Source: Mesorhizobium sp. WSM4313 (GTDB taxonomy: Bacteria > Pseudomonadota > Alphaproteobacteria > Rhizobiales > Rhizobiaceae). Taken from it: a stretch of 64,000 nucleotides of DNA. The stretch is taken from the NCBI RefSeq assembly GCF_002294725.1, contig NZ_NSFT01000017.1, positions 33,110-97,109 on the forward strand, given 5' to 3'. Of this stretch, positions 25,247 to 34,245 are shown one piece after another; position 1 is the stretch's first letter; every line of letters starts with the position of its first letter. The notes below the pieces were generated by a model, which did not search any database, was not told the DNA's origin, and saw only the letters and a list, made by a program, of their open reading frames with translations. A program made the position numbers and the translations under genes.

Positions 25247-25903
25247 TCAAGCAAGGCGCCAGACGGTCGTGCGCTTGACCTCGGCATCCTCCAGCACGCG
25301 CGTCACCGGAACCTGGTAGACGGCAAGCGATTCCAGCCCGGCCCCGGGGAGGTAGGCGCGGCCCGGATCGCCGACGAGGATCTCGGCGCCGCGCGCCTTC
25401 AGAGATCCGAACCAGGGCAGCAGCCGTTCGGCGAAGGCCTTGTCGTAGAAGACGTCACCGGCGAGCACGACGTCCCAGCCATCGTCGGTGCCGACGCAAT
25501 CCGTGCCGCGGAATTGCGCTTCAACGCCGTTGGCTTCGAGGTTGAGCGCGATCGCCGTCTCGCAGAACGGGTCGATGTCGGCGGCGATTACTTGGCTGGC
25601 GCCGGCTTTCATCGCTGCGATCGCGACGAGGCCGGAACCGGAGGCGAAATCGAGCACCCGTTTGCCGCGTACGGTGCCCGGATTATCGAGCACATAGCGG
25701 GCGAGGCCCTGGCCGCCGGCCCAGGCGAAGGCCCAGAAGGGCGGCGGCAGGCCGATCTCGGCCAGCTCCTCCTCGGTGCGCAGCCATAGATCATGCGCCT
25801 CGTCGGCGAGGTGCAGAAGCACTTCCGGCACATGCGGCGGCGCCATCAGCGCCGTATTGTCGAGGATGAACTTTTTCGCGCTCTTTGGCGTAAGCCTGGT
25901 CAC
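25247..25903 (-). CDS. METTL20-type protein-lysine methyltransferase
   Basis: A class I SAM-dependent methyltransferase, 218 residues. The SAM-binding motif is VLDFASGSGLVAIAAMKAGA and the acidic motif II is VIAADIDPF. The FWAFAWAGGQGLARYVLDN stretch is typical of METTL20, the ETF-beta lysine methyltransferase; the Agrobacterium homologue is reported to methylate ETF-beta and ribosomal L7/L12. The substrate here is by family analogy. The GTG at 25903 overlaps the EVE gene stop by 4 bases. Confidence 0.85.
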   Translation of the reverse strand: MTRLTPKSAKKFILDNTALMAPPHVPEVLLHLADEAHDLWLRTEEELAEIGLPPPFWAFAWAGGQGLARYVLDNPGTVRGKRVLDFASGSGLVAIAAMKAGASQVIAADIDPFCETAIALNLEANGVEAQFRGTDCVGTDDGWDVVLAGDVFYDKAFAERLLPWFGSLKARGAEILVGDPGRAYLPGAGLESLAVYQVPVTRVLEDAEVKRTTVWRLA

Positions 25904-26325
25904 GGCGCCGGGTTGAGCTCGGCCATGCGGCAGACCTCTTTCCATTCGGCCGGCGTCACCGGCTGCACGGAAAGCCGGCCGAGCCGGACCAGCGCCATCT
26001 CGGCGAGCTTCGGGTTGGCCTTGACCTCTTCAAGCGTCACCGGCTTCGGCACGTCCTTATAGGCGCGGATGTCGACGCATTCCCAGCGCGGATCGTCGGT
26101 GGTGGTGTCGGGATGGGCCAGCGCGCAGACCTCGGCGATGCCGACGATGTCGAGGCCCTCATTGGAATGGTAGAAGAAGCCGAGATCGCCGATCTGCATC
26201 GCCTTCATGTTGTTGCGGGCGGCGTAGTTGCGCACGCCGTCCCATTGCGTGCCGGCCTTGCCTTTGGCCTTCAGCGCCTCGAAGGAAAAGACCGAGGGTT
26301 CGGACTTGAACAGCCAATAGTTCAT
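25900..26325 (-). CDS. EVE-domain protein
   Basis: 141 residues, one EVE domain of the PUA-like fold: MNYWLFKSEPSVFSFEAL, WDGVRNYAARNNMKAM, GFFYHSNEGLDIVGIAEV and the DPRWECVDI strand. Such domains bind modified nucleobases in nucleic acids. Start at ATG 26325 matches the conserved N-terminus. Coupled by a 4-base overlap to the methyltransferase gene. Confidence 0.93.
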   Translation of the reverse strand: MNYWLFKSEPSVFSFEALKAKGKAGTQWDGVRNYAARNNMKAMQIGDLGFFYHSNEGLDIVGIAEVCALAHPDTTTDDPRWECVDIRAYKDVPKPVTLEEVKANPKLAEMALVRLGRLSVQPVTPAEWKEVCRMAELNPAP

Positions 26326-26413
26326 ATCGTTTGTCCCATCGCTTTGCCGCCACGCATGGCGTTGCCGTCTATGCTTACTCTCTCGCCGCCGTTGCGGCGA
26401 GAGCCGCGAACGA

Positions 26414-26710
26414 TCAGGCGTCGGCAGGCTTCTGGAAAACCCAGTTCCACGGACGGATCTGCACGCTTTCGAACAGGCCGGCCTTGGCGTAGGGATCGGC
26501 CGCGGCCAAGGCTTGGGCACCAGCCATGTCCGGCGCTTCGATCATCACCAGGCTGCCGTCCGGCTTGCCGTCGGCGTCGAGGAAGGGACCTGCAAAGGCA
26601 AGCTTGCCTTCGGCGATCAGGCCTTCCAGGAACGCAGCATGCGCCGGCCGCGTGTCGACGCGCAGCTGCAGGCTGCCGGGCTTGTCCTTGCAAATCAACG
26701 CAAACAGCAT
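26414..26710 (-). CDS. YciI-like protein
   Basis: 98 residues. LFALICKDKPGSLQLRVDTR, RPAHAAFLEGLIAEGKLAF and DPYAKAGLFESVQIRPWNW match YciI proteins, with the conserved His and the Asp-Pro-Tyr/Phe segment of the putative active site. Function not established. It starts 15 bases after the gpsA stop, so it belongs to the same transcript. Confidence 0.9.
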   Translation of the reverse strand: MLFALICKDKPGSLQLRVDTRPAHAAFLEGLIAEGKLAFAGPFLDADGKPDGSLVMIEAPDMAGAQALAAADPYAKAGLFESVQIRPWNWVFQKPADA

Positions 26711-26725
26711 TTTCAGCTCCGATGG

Positions 26726-27727
26726 TCAGATGTCGGTTTCGGTTTTGAGCGGCCTCGTCATCAGCGCGGTCACGGCCTGGCCGATCGTCACCTTGCCGTC
26801 GAGGATGGCGGCGACGGCCGAGATGATAGGCGCCTCGATGCCGCGCTCGGCAGCGATGCGGGCGGCAATCCCCGCCGTCGGCACGCCTTCGGCCAGCGGC
26901 AGGCCGGCAAGCGGCTTGCCCTGGCCGAGCGCCAAGCCATAGGCGAAGTTGCGCGACTGGGCGGAAGAGCAGGTGAGCAAGAGGTCGCCGAGGCCTGAAA
27001 GCCCCATCAGCGTCTCCGGCCTGGCGCCGAAAGCGGCGCCGATGCGGCGCAATTCGACGAAGCCGCGCGTCACCATGGCGGCCTGGGCGCTGGCGCCGAG
27101 ACCTGCGCCGGTGACGGCGCCGGCGGCAATGGCAAAGACGTTCTTCAGCGCGCCGCCGATCTCGACGCCAATCAGGTCGTCGCTCGAATAGCAGCGCAGG
27201 TTCTCCGCTGAGAAGCGCGCGGCAAGCTCGGCCGCCAATTCCGCATCGCGGGCGGCAACCACCACGGCGGTCGGCAGGCCGCGCGCGACGTCGCTGGCGA
27301 AGCTCGGGCCGGAAAGCGCCGCGACCGGATTGCCCGGCAGGCTTTCCTCGACGATCGCCGAGAGCAGCGCGCCGGTATCGCGCTCGATGCCCTTGGCGCA
27401 GAGCACCACCGGCGCTCCCTGGGGCACATGGTTGCGGGCATTGGCAAGGACGGCGCGCAGCGACTGCGCCGGCGTCACGGCGAGCACGCAGTCGGCGCCG
27501 TCAAGCGCCGCGGCAATGTCGCTGGTGGCCGTGATGCCGGGCTCAATCCTGATGCTGGGCAGGTAGCGCGGGTTCTCGCCGCGGGCGATCGCGGCGACGG
27601 TCTCAGTGTCGCGCGCATAGAGCCGGACATCATGGCCGGCGCGCAGCATGGCCAGCGCCAGCGCCGTGCCCCAGGCGCCGCCTCCCAGCACCGCAACGCG
27701 CCAGCCGCTGGTGCCTTTCTTGGTCAT
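26726..27727 (-). CDS. gpsA: Glycerol-3-phosphate dehydrogenase [NAD(P)+]
   Basis: Reduces dihydroxyacetone phosphate to sn-glycerol-3-phosphate for phospholipid synthesis; cytoplasmic, 333 residues. The nucleotide-binding motif is VAVLGGGAWGTALALAM, the substrate/catalytic lysine stretch is EIGGALKNVFAIAAG, and SGLGDLLLTCSS is the family signature. Its ATG overlaps the tsaD stop by 4 bases, the usual rhizobial arrangement. Confidence 0.96.
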   Translation of the reverse strand: MTKKGTSGWRVAVLGGGAWGTALALAMLRAGHDVRLYARDTETVAAIARGENPRYLPSIRIEPGITATSDIAAALDGADCVLAVTPAQSLRAVLANARNHVPQGAPVVLCAKGIERDTGALLSAIVEESLPGNPVAALSGPSFASDVARGLPTAVVVAARDAELAAELAARFSAENLRCYSSDDLIGVEIGGALKNVFAIAAGAVTGAGLGASAQAAMVTRGFVELRRIGAAFGARPETLMGLSGLGDLLLTCSSAQSRNFAYGLALGQGKPLAGLPLAEGVPTAGIAARIAAERGIEAPIISAVAAILDGKVTIGQAVTALMTRPLKTETDI

Positions 27728-28848
27728 GCCTTGGCACCACGCCGGCCCGAGCCGACCAGGGGCGCGGAAACACTGTCGAGCGGCCAGCGCGAGCGCGGCA
27801 CGAAATCGGCGGCGTTTTCGTCGGCGACGCCGGCGCGCAGCCGCTCGATGCCGGCCCAGGCGATCATCGCCGCATTGTCGGTGCAAAGCTTCTGCGGCGG
27901 CGCGATGAATGCGAAGCCGGCCTCGAAACACAGCGCTTCGAGCGTCGCCTTGATCGTGCGGTTGGCGGCGACGCCGCCGGCAACGACCAGCGCCGGCTTT
28001 GCATGGTCCGGGAATTCCTGGCGGAACCGGGCAAGGCTGCGGCCGACGCGATCGCCCAGCGCGTCCGCCACCGCGGCCTGGAAAGAGGCGCAGATGTCGG
28101 CGACGTCCTGGTCGCTTAGCGGCGCGATCGCGCTCGCCGCCTGGCGCACCGCCGTCTTCAGGCCGGAGAAGGAGAAATCGGGCTGCGCCGAGCCCTTCAT
28201 CGGGCGTGGGAAGGCAAAGCGGCTTGCATCGCCGCTGACGGCCGCCTTCTCGACATTCGGGCCGCCGGGATAGGGCAGGCCGAGCATCTTGGCGGTCTTG
28301 TCGAAGGCCTCGCCCAGCGCATCGTCTATGGTGGTCGCCCAGCGCTGGTAATCGCCCACGCCGCGCACCGCGACGATCTGGGTGTGGCCGCCGGAAACGA
28401 GCAGGAGAAGGTAAGGAAAATCGAGGCCATCGGTCAGCCGCGCCGTCAGCGCGTGGCCTTCGAGGTGGTTGATGGCGATCAGCGGCTTGTTGGCGGCGGC
28501 GGCGATTGCCTTGGCCGTCATCAGGCCGACGATCAATCCGCCGACCAGGCCCGGCCCTGCTGTCGCGGCGATCGCGTCGATCTCATCGAGCGACACCGCC
28601 GAATCGGCGAGCGCCGCCTCGACGATGCCGTCCAGCGCCTCGACATGGGCGCGCGCGGCGATCTCCGGCACGACGCCGCCGAAGGCCGCATGCTCCTCGA
28701 TCTGGCTGAGCACCACGTTGGACAGGATTTCGGGCGCGGCGACGCCATCCAGCGCCACAACGCTGGCCGCCGTCTCGTCGCAGCTCGTCTCAATGCCCAG
28801 AACGCGGATCAATTGGTCGCTGGCCTCTATGATTGTATCACCGGCCAT
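27724..28848 (-). CDS. tsaD: tRNA N6-threonylcarbamoyladenosine transferase
   Basis: Transfers threonylcarbamoyl to A37 of ANN-decoding tRNAs with TsaB/TsaE; 374 residues. The metal-binding HxxxH is His128 and His132 in INHLEGHALTARL. The ATP-binding LLLVSGGHTQIVAV and the start VLGIETSCDETAAS are intact. ATG 28848 is chosen over an in-frame TTG two codons upstream. Divergent from hemC with about 64 bases between starts. Confidence 0.96.
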   Translation of the reverse strand: MAGDTIIEASDQLIRVLGIETSCDETAASVVALDGVAAPEILSNVVLSQIEEHAAFGGVVPEIAARAHVEALDGIVEAALADSAVSLDEIDAIAATAGPGLVGGLIVGLMTAKAIAAAANKPLIAINHLEGHALTARLTDGLDFPYLLLLVSGGHTQIVAVRGVGDYQRWATTIDDALGEAFDKTAKMLGLPYPGGPNVEKAAVSGDASRFAFPRPMKGSAQPDFSFSGLKTAVRQAASAIAPLSDQDVADICASFQAAVADALGDRVGRSLARFRQEFPDHAKPALVVAGGVAANRTIKATLEALCFEAGFAFIAPPQKLCTDNAAMIAWAGIERLRAGVADENAADFVPRSRWPLDSVSAPLVGSGRRGAKA

Positions 28849-28912
28849 TCCCAATTAGGAAAAGGCCCGGCAGACCTCAAGCTGCCCCGGGGGTTATCAC
28901 GGACCGCGCGCC

Positions 28913-29836
28913 ATGCAAACTTTGAAAATCGGAACACGCGGCAGCCCGCTGGCATTGGCCCAGGCGCATGAGACGCGGGCGCGGCTGATGCAGGCGCATG
29001 GCCTGCCCGAAGAGGCGTTCGAGGTGGTGCCGATCTCGACCAGCGGCGACCGCATCCAGGACCGGCCGCTGTCGGAAGCCGGCGGCAAGGGCCTGTTCAC
29101 CAAGGAAATCGAGGAAGCGCTGCTCGAGCGCCGCATCGACATCGCCGTGCATTCGTCGAAGGACATGCCGACGGTGCTGCCCGATGGGCTGGAGCTCGTC
29201 ACCTTCCTGCCGCGCGAGGACGCGCGCGACGCCTTCATCGGCAAGAACGTGAAGCGGATCGCCGACCTGCCGCATGGCGCCGCGGTCGGATCGTCATCCC
29301 TGCGCCGTCAAGCGCTGATCCGCCGCATGCGGCCGGATCTCGACGTGGTGATCTTCCGCGGCAATGTGCAGACCAGGCTCCGCAAGCTCGACCAAGGCGT
29401 CGCCGAGGGCACCATCCTCGCCTATGCCGGATTGAAGCGCCTCGGACTTGAGCATGTCGTCACCGACCTGATGCCGCTGGAAGCCTTTCCGCCGGCGCCG
29501 GGACAAGGCGCGATCGGCATCGAAACGCGCATCGGCGATCGCGATGTCGAGAGAATGCTGGCGGCGATCCATCATGTGCCGACCGGCCAGGCGCTTACCT
29601 GCGAGCGCGCCTTTCTCGCCGCGCTCGACGGCTCCTGCCGCACGCCGATAGCCGGCCATGCGACGGTGTCGGGCGAAAAACTGTCCTTCGCCGGGCTGAT
29701 CATCTCGCCCGACGGCACGGAATCGCATGAGGTCCGGCTGGAAGGCGAAGCTGCCGACGCGGCGGAGATCGGCCTGGACGCGGCGCGCACGGTTCGCGCC
29801 AGGGCTGGTGTGACATTCTTCGACGGCTGGGCCTGA
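28913..29836 (+). CDS. hemC: Porphobilinogen deaminase
   Basis: Condenses four porphobilinogens into hydroxymethylbilane in heme biosynthesis; 307 residues. The cofactor-carrying Cys242 is in LDGSCRTPIAGHA. The active-site aspartate loop VHSSKDMPT and the arginines in GSSSLRRQALIR are present. First gene of a run hemC-hemD-Mic60-HemY; it ends one base before the hemD start. Confidence 0.96.
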   Translation: MQTLKIGTRGSPLALAQAHETRARLMQAHGLPEEAFEVVPISTSGDRIQDRPLSEAGGKGLFTKEIEEALLERRIDIAVHSSKDMPTVLPDGLELVTFLPREDARDAFIGKNVKRIADLPHGAAVGSSSLRRQALIRRMRPDLDVVIFRGNVQTRLRKLDQGVAEGTILAYAGLKRLGLEHVVTDLMPLEAFPPAPGQGAIGIETRIGDRDVERMLAAIHHVPTGQALTCERAFLAALDGSCRTPIAGHATVSGEKLSFAGLIISPDGTESHEVRLEGEAADAAEIGLDAARTVRARAGVTFFDGWA

Positions 29837-29837
29837 C

Positions 29838-30551
29838 ATGGTCCGCGTCCTGGTGACGAGGCCGGAGCCTGGCGCGTCGCGCACGGCACGGCGCCTCGAA
29901 GCCTTGGGATTTCAGCCTGTCCTGCTGCCGCTGACCGAGACGAGCGCATTGCCGGTCGAGGCGAGCATCGGCACCGATGGCGTCGCGGTCGTCGTCACCA
30001 GCGCCAATGCGGTGCGGCATGCGCCGAAGGCGCTGATCGCGGCACTTGCGCGCCTACCTTGCCACGCAGTTGGCAAACGGACGGCGGAAGCCTGCCGCGC
30101 GGCGGGATTCCTCTCCGTCACGGAAGGTCCGGGCGACGCCGAGGCGCTGACCGATGCCATCGCCGGCGGCCTTGCCGGCAGGGCAATCGTCTATCTGTGC
30201 GGCCGCGTCCGCTTGCCTGCGTTCGAGCAGCGGTTGGCGGCGGCTGGCGTGCACGTCCAGGCGATCGAGACCTACGACACGACAGCTGTCGACTATGGCG
30301 ATGCCGATGTGGTCGCCCACCTGTCGGGCCGGCCGGTCGACGCGGCGCTGCTTTATTCGGCCAAGGCCGGCGCCGCGCTGGCCAGCCTGATTGCGCGGCC
30401 GGCCTTGCGGCATCTCTTTGAAAGAACGGAATTCCTGGCGCTCTCGGCGCGTGTCGCCGAGCCGCTGGACGGGGTTGCCGGTGACAGGGTCCGCATCGCG
30501 TCCAAGCCCGAGGAAGAGCAGCTGCTGGCGCTTTTGTCGCTGCCCGGCTGA
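29838..30551 (+). CDS. hemD: Uroporphyrinogen-III synthase
   Basis: Cyclises hydroxymethylbilane with inversion of ring D; 237 residues. The family is poorly conserved; recognisable parts are VLVTRPEPGASRTARRLEAL at the start, VVVTSANAVRHAPK near residue 52 and VAHLSGRPVDAALLYSAKAG near 155. Position right after hemC secures the call. Confidence 0.92.
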   Translation: MVRVLVTRPEPGASRTARRLEALGFQPVLLPLTETSALPVEASIGTDGVAVVVTSANAVRHAPKALIAALARLPCHAVGKRTAEACRAAGFLSVTEGPGDAEALTDAIAGGLAGRAIVYLCGRVRLPAFEQRLAAAGVHVQAIETYDTTAVDYGDADVVAHLSGRPVDAALLYSAKAGAALASLIARPALRHLFERTEFLALSARVAEPLDGVAGDRVRIASKPEEEQLLALLSLPG

Positions 30552-30651
30552 GCCGCGTCATCACACCGCCCCTTTTCACCGCTTGGTGATGTGCTAGAGC
30601 ATCCCCTGGACCCTTTGAACCATCCTCAAGCCAGTTCGCGGAGCCCAAAGC

Positions 30652-32115
30652 ATGGTCAAGACGCCGAAGATGCGACATTCGAAGACCCGGCGCGAGCCGG
30701 TGACCATCGAACTCGAGCCCGGCGCCGTCTCGCGAATCACTGACGAGGATGCCGCCAAGGCCGAGGCCAGTGCCGCGCAGACCGACGAGGCGAAGGCAGA
30801 AGAGGCCGCCGCTGCTTCGCAGCCGGAGCCGCCGGAAGAGCCGATCCATGCCGAGCAGGCCGATATCGAGCCGTGGGAGCATAGCGACGCCGCGCAGGCT
30901 GCAGCCGATAAATCAGAGGCCGGCAAGGACGAGCCGGAGGCGCCGTATCCCGGCGCGTCTGATGCGCCGAAGAGCCAGCCCAAGGGCTTCGATTACAATT
31001 TCGAGGACGCATCCGCGCTTGGCGCCTCGGCATCGAAGGCAAGCGAGACACGAAGTGAGACATGGGGCGAGGGTCGCGTGCCGCAGCCGCCGCGCAGAAC
31101 CGGCGTCAACGCCATCGCTGCGGGCGTCGTCGGCGGCGTGATCGCGCTTGCCGGCGCCGGCCTGCTGCAAGCGGTCGGCCTGCTCGGCTCGTCGGGACCG
31201 GGCGGGGAGTCGCTCGATAGCGTCAACGGCGAGATCGCTTCGCTGAAAAGCGAGATTGCGGCGCTGAAGGAAAGCGGCGGCACCTCGGCCAAGGTCGACG
31301 GCCTGTCCTCGGCGCTCGATCAGGTCAAGGCCGATGTCGCGGCGCTGAAATCGTCGGCCGGACAAGGCGGCGACGGCGCTGCGCTCAAGGCGCTCGGCGA
31401 CAAGGTTGGCCAGATCGAGACAACCATCGCCGAGCTGCAGAAGAACGGCAATGCGGCACCCGCCGATCTCGGTCCGCTCAACGAGAAGATCGCCGGGCTC
31501 GACGCGCTGGTGAAATCGGCCGGCGACGCGGCCAAGGCCGAGGACGGCAGGGTGGCGGCGCTGGAGCAGTCCGTATCGCAGCTCTCCGGCAAGGTGGAGG
31601 CGCAAGCCTCGCAACCCAAGATTGCGCTGGCGATCGCCGCCTCGGCGCTGAAGTCGGCGCTCGATCGCGGCGCGCCGTTCGCGACCGAACTCGACACGTT
31701 CGCCGCGATCGCGCCGGACGCGCCCGAGCTCGCGGCGCTGCGCTCCTATGCCGAAAAGGGCGTGCCGACCCGCGCCACCATCGCTGCGGAGGCCGATGCC
31801 GCCGCCAACGCCATGGTCGAGGCGGCAAAGCCGGTCGACCAGAATGCCGGCTTCTTCCAGAGCCTGGTGTCGAGCGCTGAATCGCTGGTCAAGGTGCGGC
31901 CGGTCGGCGCGGTCGAGGGCAAGGGCGTGCCGGAAACCGTCGCGCGCATGGAAGTGGCGGTCAACCAGGGCGATTACGCCAAGGCGCTCAGCGAATATGA
32001 CGCGCTGCCGGACGCGGCAAAGGCGGCCGGCGCCGATTTTGCCGGCAAACTGAAGGCACGGCTGGAGGTCGAAAAGCAGCTCGAAGCGCTGATTGCCGGC
32101 GCGACGAAGGCTTAA
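30652..32115 (+). CDS. Alphaproteobacterial mitofilin (Mic60) homologue
   Basis: 487 residues: a disordered acidic N-terminus (about 1-150, Glu/Ala/Pro-rich), one membrane helix at about 153-178, a long coiled coil (about 185-320) and a C-terminal mitofilin-type helical domain (about 330-480). This layout and the location behind hemCD identify the bacterial Mic60 family, ancestor of the mitochondrial cristae-junction protein, which shapes intracytoplasmic membranes and contacts the outer membrane. Most of the protein should be periplasmic. The disordered head is on the cytoplasmic side. Ten bases separate it from the next gene. Confidence 0.87.
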   Translation: MVKTPKMRHSKTRREPVTIELEPGAVSRITDEDAAKAEASAAQTDEAKAEEAAAASQPEPPEEPIHAEQADIEPWEHSDAAQAAADKSEAGKDEPEAPYPGASDAPKSQPKGFDYNFEDASALGASASKASETRSETWGEGRVPQPPRRTGVNAIAAGVVGGVIALAGAGLLQAVGLLGSSGPGGESLDSVNGEIASLKSEIAALKESGGTSAKVDGLSSALDQVKADVAALKSSAGQGGDGAALKALGDKVGQIETTIAELQKNGNAAPADLGPLNEKIAGLDALVKSAGDAAKAEDGRVAALEQSVSQLSGKVEAQASQPKIALAIAASALKSALDRGAPFATELDTFAAIAPDAPELAALRSYAEKGVPTRATIAAEADAAANAMVEAAKPVDQNAGFFQSLVSSAESLVKVRPVGAVEGKGVPETVARMEVAVNQGDYAKALSEYDALPDAAKAAGADFAGKLKARLEVEKQLEALIAGATKA

Positions 32116-32124
32116 GGAGACAAG

Positions 32125-33702
32125 ATGATCCGCATCCTCGTCTTCCTCGCCGTCGTCTTCGCGCTCGGGCTGGGTTTTGCCTGGCTGGCAGACCGCCCGG
32201 GCGAGATGCTCGTCACCTTCAACGGCTACCAGTACCAGGTCACGCTGATGGTGGCGGCGGTGGCGATCGTCGCTGTTGTGGCGGCGGTGATGATCGTCTG
32301 GTGGCTGATCAAGTCGCTGTGGAACAGCCCCTACACGATCTCGCGCTATTTCCGTGTGCGCCGCCGCGACCGCGGCTATCAGGCGCTGTCGACGGGCATG
32401 ATCGCCGCCGGCGCCGGCGACGGCGCGCTGGCGCGCAAGAAAACCAAGGAGGCGGCCAAGCTGATCAGCTCCGACCAGGAGCCGCTGATCAACCTGCTCG
32501 ACGCCCAGGCCTCGCTGCTCGAAGGCGACCATAAAGGCGCGCGGGAGAAATTCGAGCGGATGCTCGACGATCCCGAGATGCGGCTGCTCGGGCTGCGCGG
32601 GCTCTATCTCGAGGCCGAGCGCCTCGGCGACCGCAATGCCGCGCGCCACTATGCCGGCCGCGCGGCGGCGGTGGCGCCGCAGCTTGCCTGGGCGGCGGAA
32701 TCGACGCTGGAGGAACTTACCGAACGCGGCGACTGGGACGGCGCGCTGAAGCTGGTCGAGGCGCAGAAATCGACCAGGCAGATCGAGCGCGACGCCGCCA
32801 ATCGCCGCCGCGCCGTGCTGCTCACCGCCAAGGCGCAGGCGCTGGTCGACAGCGATCCCAACGCGGCCCGCACCGCGGCGCTCGAAGCCAACAAGCTGGC
32901 GCCGGATTTCGCGCCGGCGGCGGTGATCGCCGCCGATCTGGTCATCCGGCAAAACGACGTGCGCAAGGGCTCCAAGATCCTGGAGGCCGCCTGGAAGGCC
33001 GAGCCGCATCCCGACATCGCCGAGCTCTACACCCATGCCAGGCCGGGCGACGCCGTGCTCGATCGTCTGAACCGCGCGAAGAAGCTGCAGGAATTGAAGA
33101 GGAATCATCCCGAGTCGTCGATGGCCGTGGCGCGCGCAGCGCTCAATGCTCAGGATTTCGCCACGGCGCGGCGCGAGGCGGAGGCCGCGATCCGCATGGA
33201 TCGTCGCGAGGGCGCATATCTTCTGCTCGCCGATATCGAGGAGGCCGAGACCGGCGACCAGGGCAAGGTGCGGCAGCTGCTGTCGAAGGCCGTGCGCGCG
33301 CCGCGCGATCCGGCCTGGGTGGCGGACGGCGTCATCTCCGAGCGCTGGGCGCCGGTGTCGCCGGTCACCGGCAAGCTCGATGCCTTCACCTGGCGGGCGC
33401 CGATGGAGCGGCTTGGCCAGCTGATCGACAGCGACGCGGATGTCGCCGTACCGGCGATCACCGCTGCGCCGCCTGTCCAGCCTGTCGCCGAAAAGGCGAT
33501 CGACATCGTCGCCGATGCTCCGGCCGAGAAGCCGGCGCCGGTGCCTTCAAACGGCGGCGAGAAGCAAGCGTCCGTTGCGGAAGCCGTCAGCGAGGCTGAA
33601 ATCGGCGAGCCCGGTCCGGAGCTGCCGCCTCTGCCGGATGACCCTGGCGTCACGCCGGAAGAAGAAGCGGAAAAATCGCCGCGCCGCTTTCGTTTGTTCT
33701 GA
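32125..33702 (+). CDS. HemY-like TPR membrane protein (Orf52 type)
   Basis: 525 residues: a first membrane helix at about 1-20, a second at about 38-65 (VTLMVAAVAIVAVVAAVMIV) and a long TPR-rich helical region (about 120-420). A Pro/Ala/Glu-rich tail follows. The HemY N-terminal signature is FAWLADRPGEMLVTFNGYQ. In spite of the name it is not protoporphyrinogen oxidase. It regularly follows Mic60 and hemCD in alphaproteobacteria, where it is known as Orf52, and may act with Mic60. Confidence 0.88.
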   Translation: MIRILVFLAVVFALGLGFAWLADRPGEMLVTFNGYQYQVTLMVAAVAIVAVVAAVMIVWWLIKSLWNSPYTISRYFRVRRRDRGYQALSTGMIAAGAGDGALARKKTKEAAKLISSDQEPLINLLDAQASLLEGDHKGAREKFERMLDDPEMRLLGLRGLYLEAERLGDRNAARHYAGRAAAVAPQLAWAAESTLEELTERGDWDGALKLVEAQKSTRQIERDAANRRRAVLLTAKAQALVDSDPNAARTAALEANKLAPDFAPAAVIAADLVIRQNDVRKGSKILEAAWKAEPHPDIAELYTHARPGDAVLDRLNRAKKLQELKRNHPESSMAVARAALNAQDFATARREAEAAIRMDRREGAYLLLADIEEAETGDQGKVRQLLSKAVRAPRDPAWVADGVISERWAPVSPVTGKLDAFTWRAPMERLGQLIDSDADVAVPAITAAPPVQPVAEKAIDIVADAPAEKPAPVPSNGGEKQASVAEAVSEAEIGEPGPELPPLPDDPGVTPEEEAEKSPRRFRLF

Positions 33703-33747
33703 GGCTGTGTTCTGGGACCGGGTTTGTTGGGCAGGGAAAAAACATCG

Positions 33748-34227
33748 ATGTTCGAGCGCGTATTGTCCTTCCTGAGGGATCTGCCGGCTGCTGGCGAGGC
33801 CAAGCCGAGCGCCGACGATCCGCGCGTCGCGGCTTCGGCGCTGCTCTATCATGTGATGAACGCCGACGGCGTGCGCCAGGACGTCGAGTGGGAACGGTTC
33901 AAGCAGATCCTGGCCGAGACCTATTCGGTGAGCGGCAAGGAACTCGATGCGCTGGCGGCGGCCGGCGAGCGCGCCGACAACGAGGCGATCGACCTCTACG
34001 CCTTCACCAGCGTCTTGAAGCGCCACCTCGACCCCGAGGCGCGCAAGGCCTTCATCGGCCTGATGTGGGAAATCGTCTATGCCGATGGCGAGCTTGACGA
34101 ACTCGAGGACAACACAGTCTGGCGGGTCGCCGAGCTGATCGGCGTCGAGCGTCTCGACCGCATCGAGGCGCGCCGCAAGGCGGCAGCCGAGGTGCCCGGC
34201 GCGCGGGGCGAATCGAGCGACGAATAG
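33748..34227 (+). CDS. TerB-family protein
   Basis: 159 residues, all helical, with two Asp/Glu-rich metal-site-like segments: LLYHVMNADGVRQDVEWERF and LMWEIVYADGELDELE. These match the TerB/DUF533-like fold found in tellurite-resistance and stress proteins. No other ter gene is near. ATG 33748 is used; GCAGGGAAAA lies before it. It follows HemY by 45 bases, probably in the same transcript. Confidence 0.85.
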   Translation: MFERVLSFLRDLPAAGEAKPSADDPRVAASALLYHVMNADGVRQDVEWERFKQILAETYSVSGKELDALAAAGERADNEAIDLYAFTSVLKRHLDPEARKAFIGLMWEIVYADGELDELEDNTVWRVAELIGVERLDRIEARRKAAAEVPGARGESSDE

Positions 34228-34245
34228 CAGGATCCTTCGCCTTCC

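Noticed and set aside
32125..33702. Protoporphyrinogen oxidase, from the name HemY
   Set aside because: No FAD-binding motif; it is a membrane TPR protein that only shares the name.
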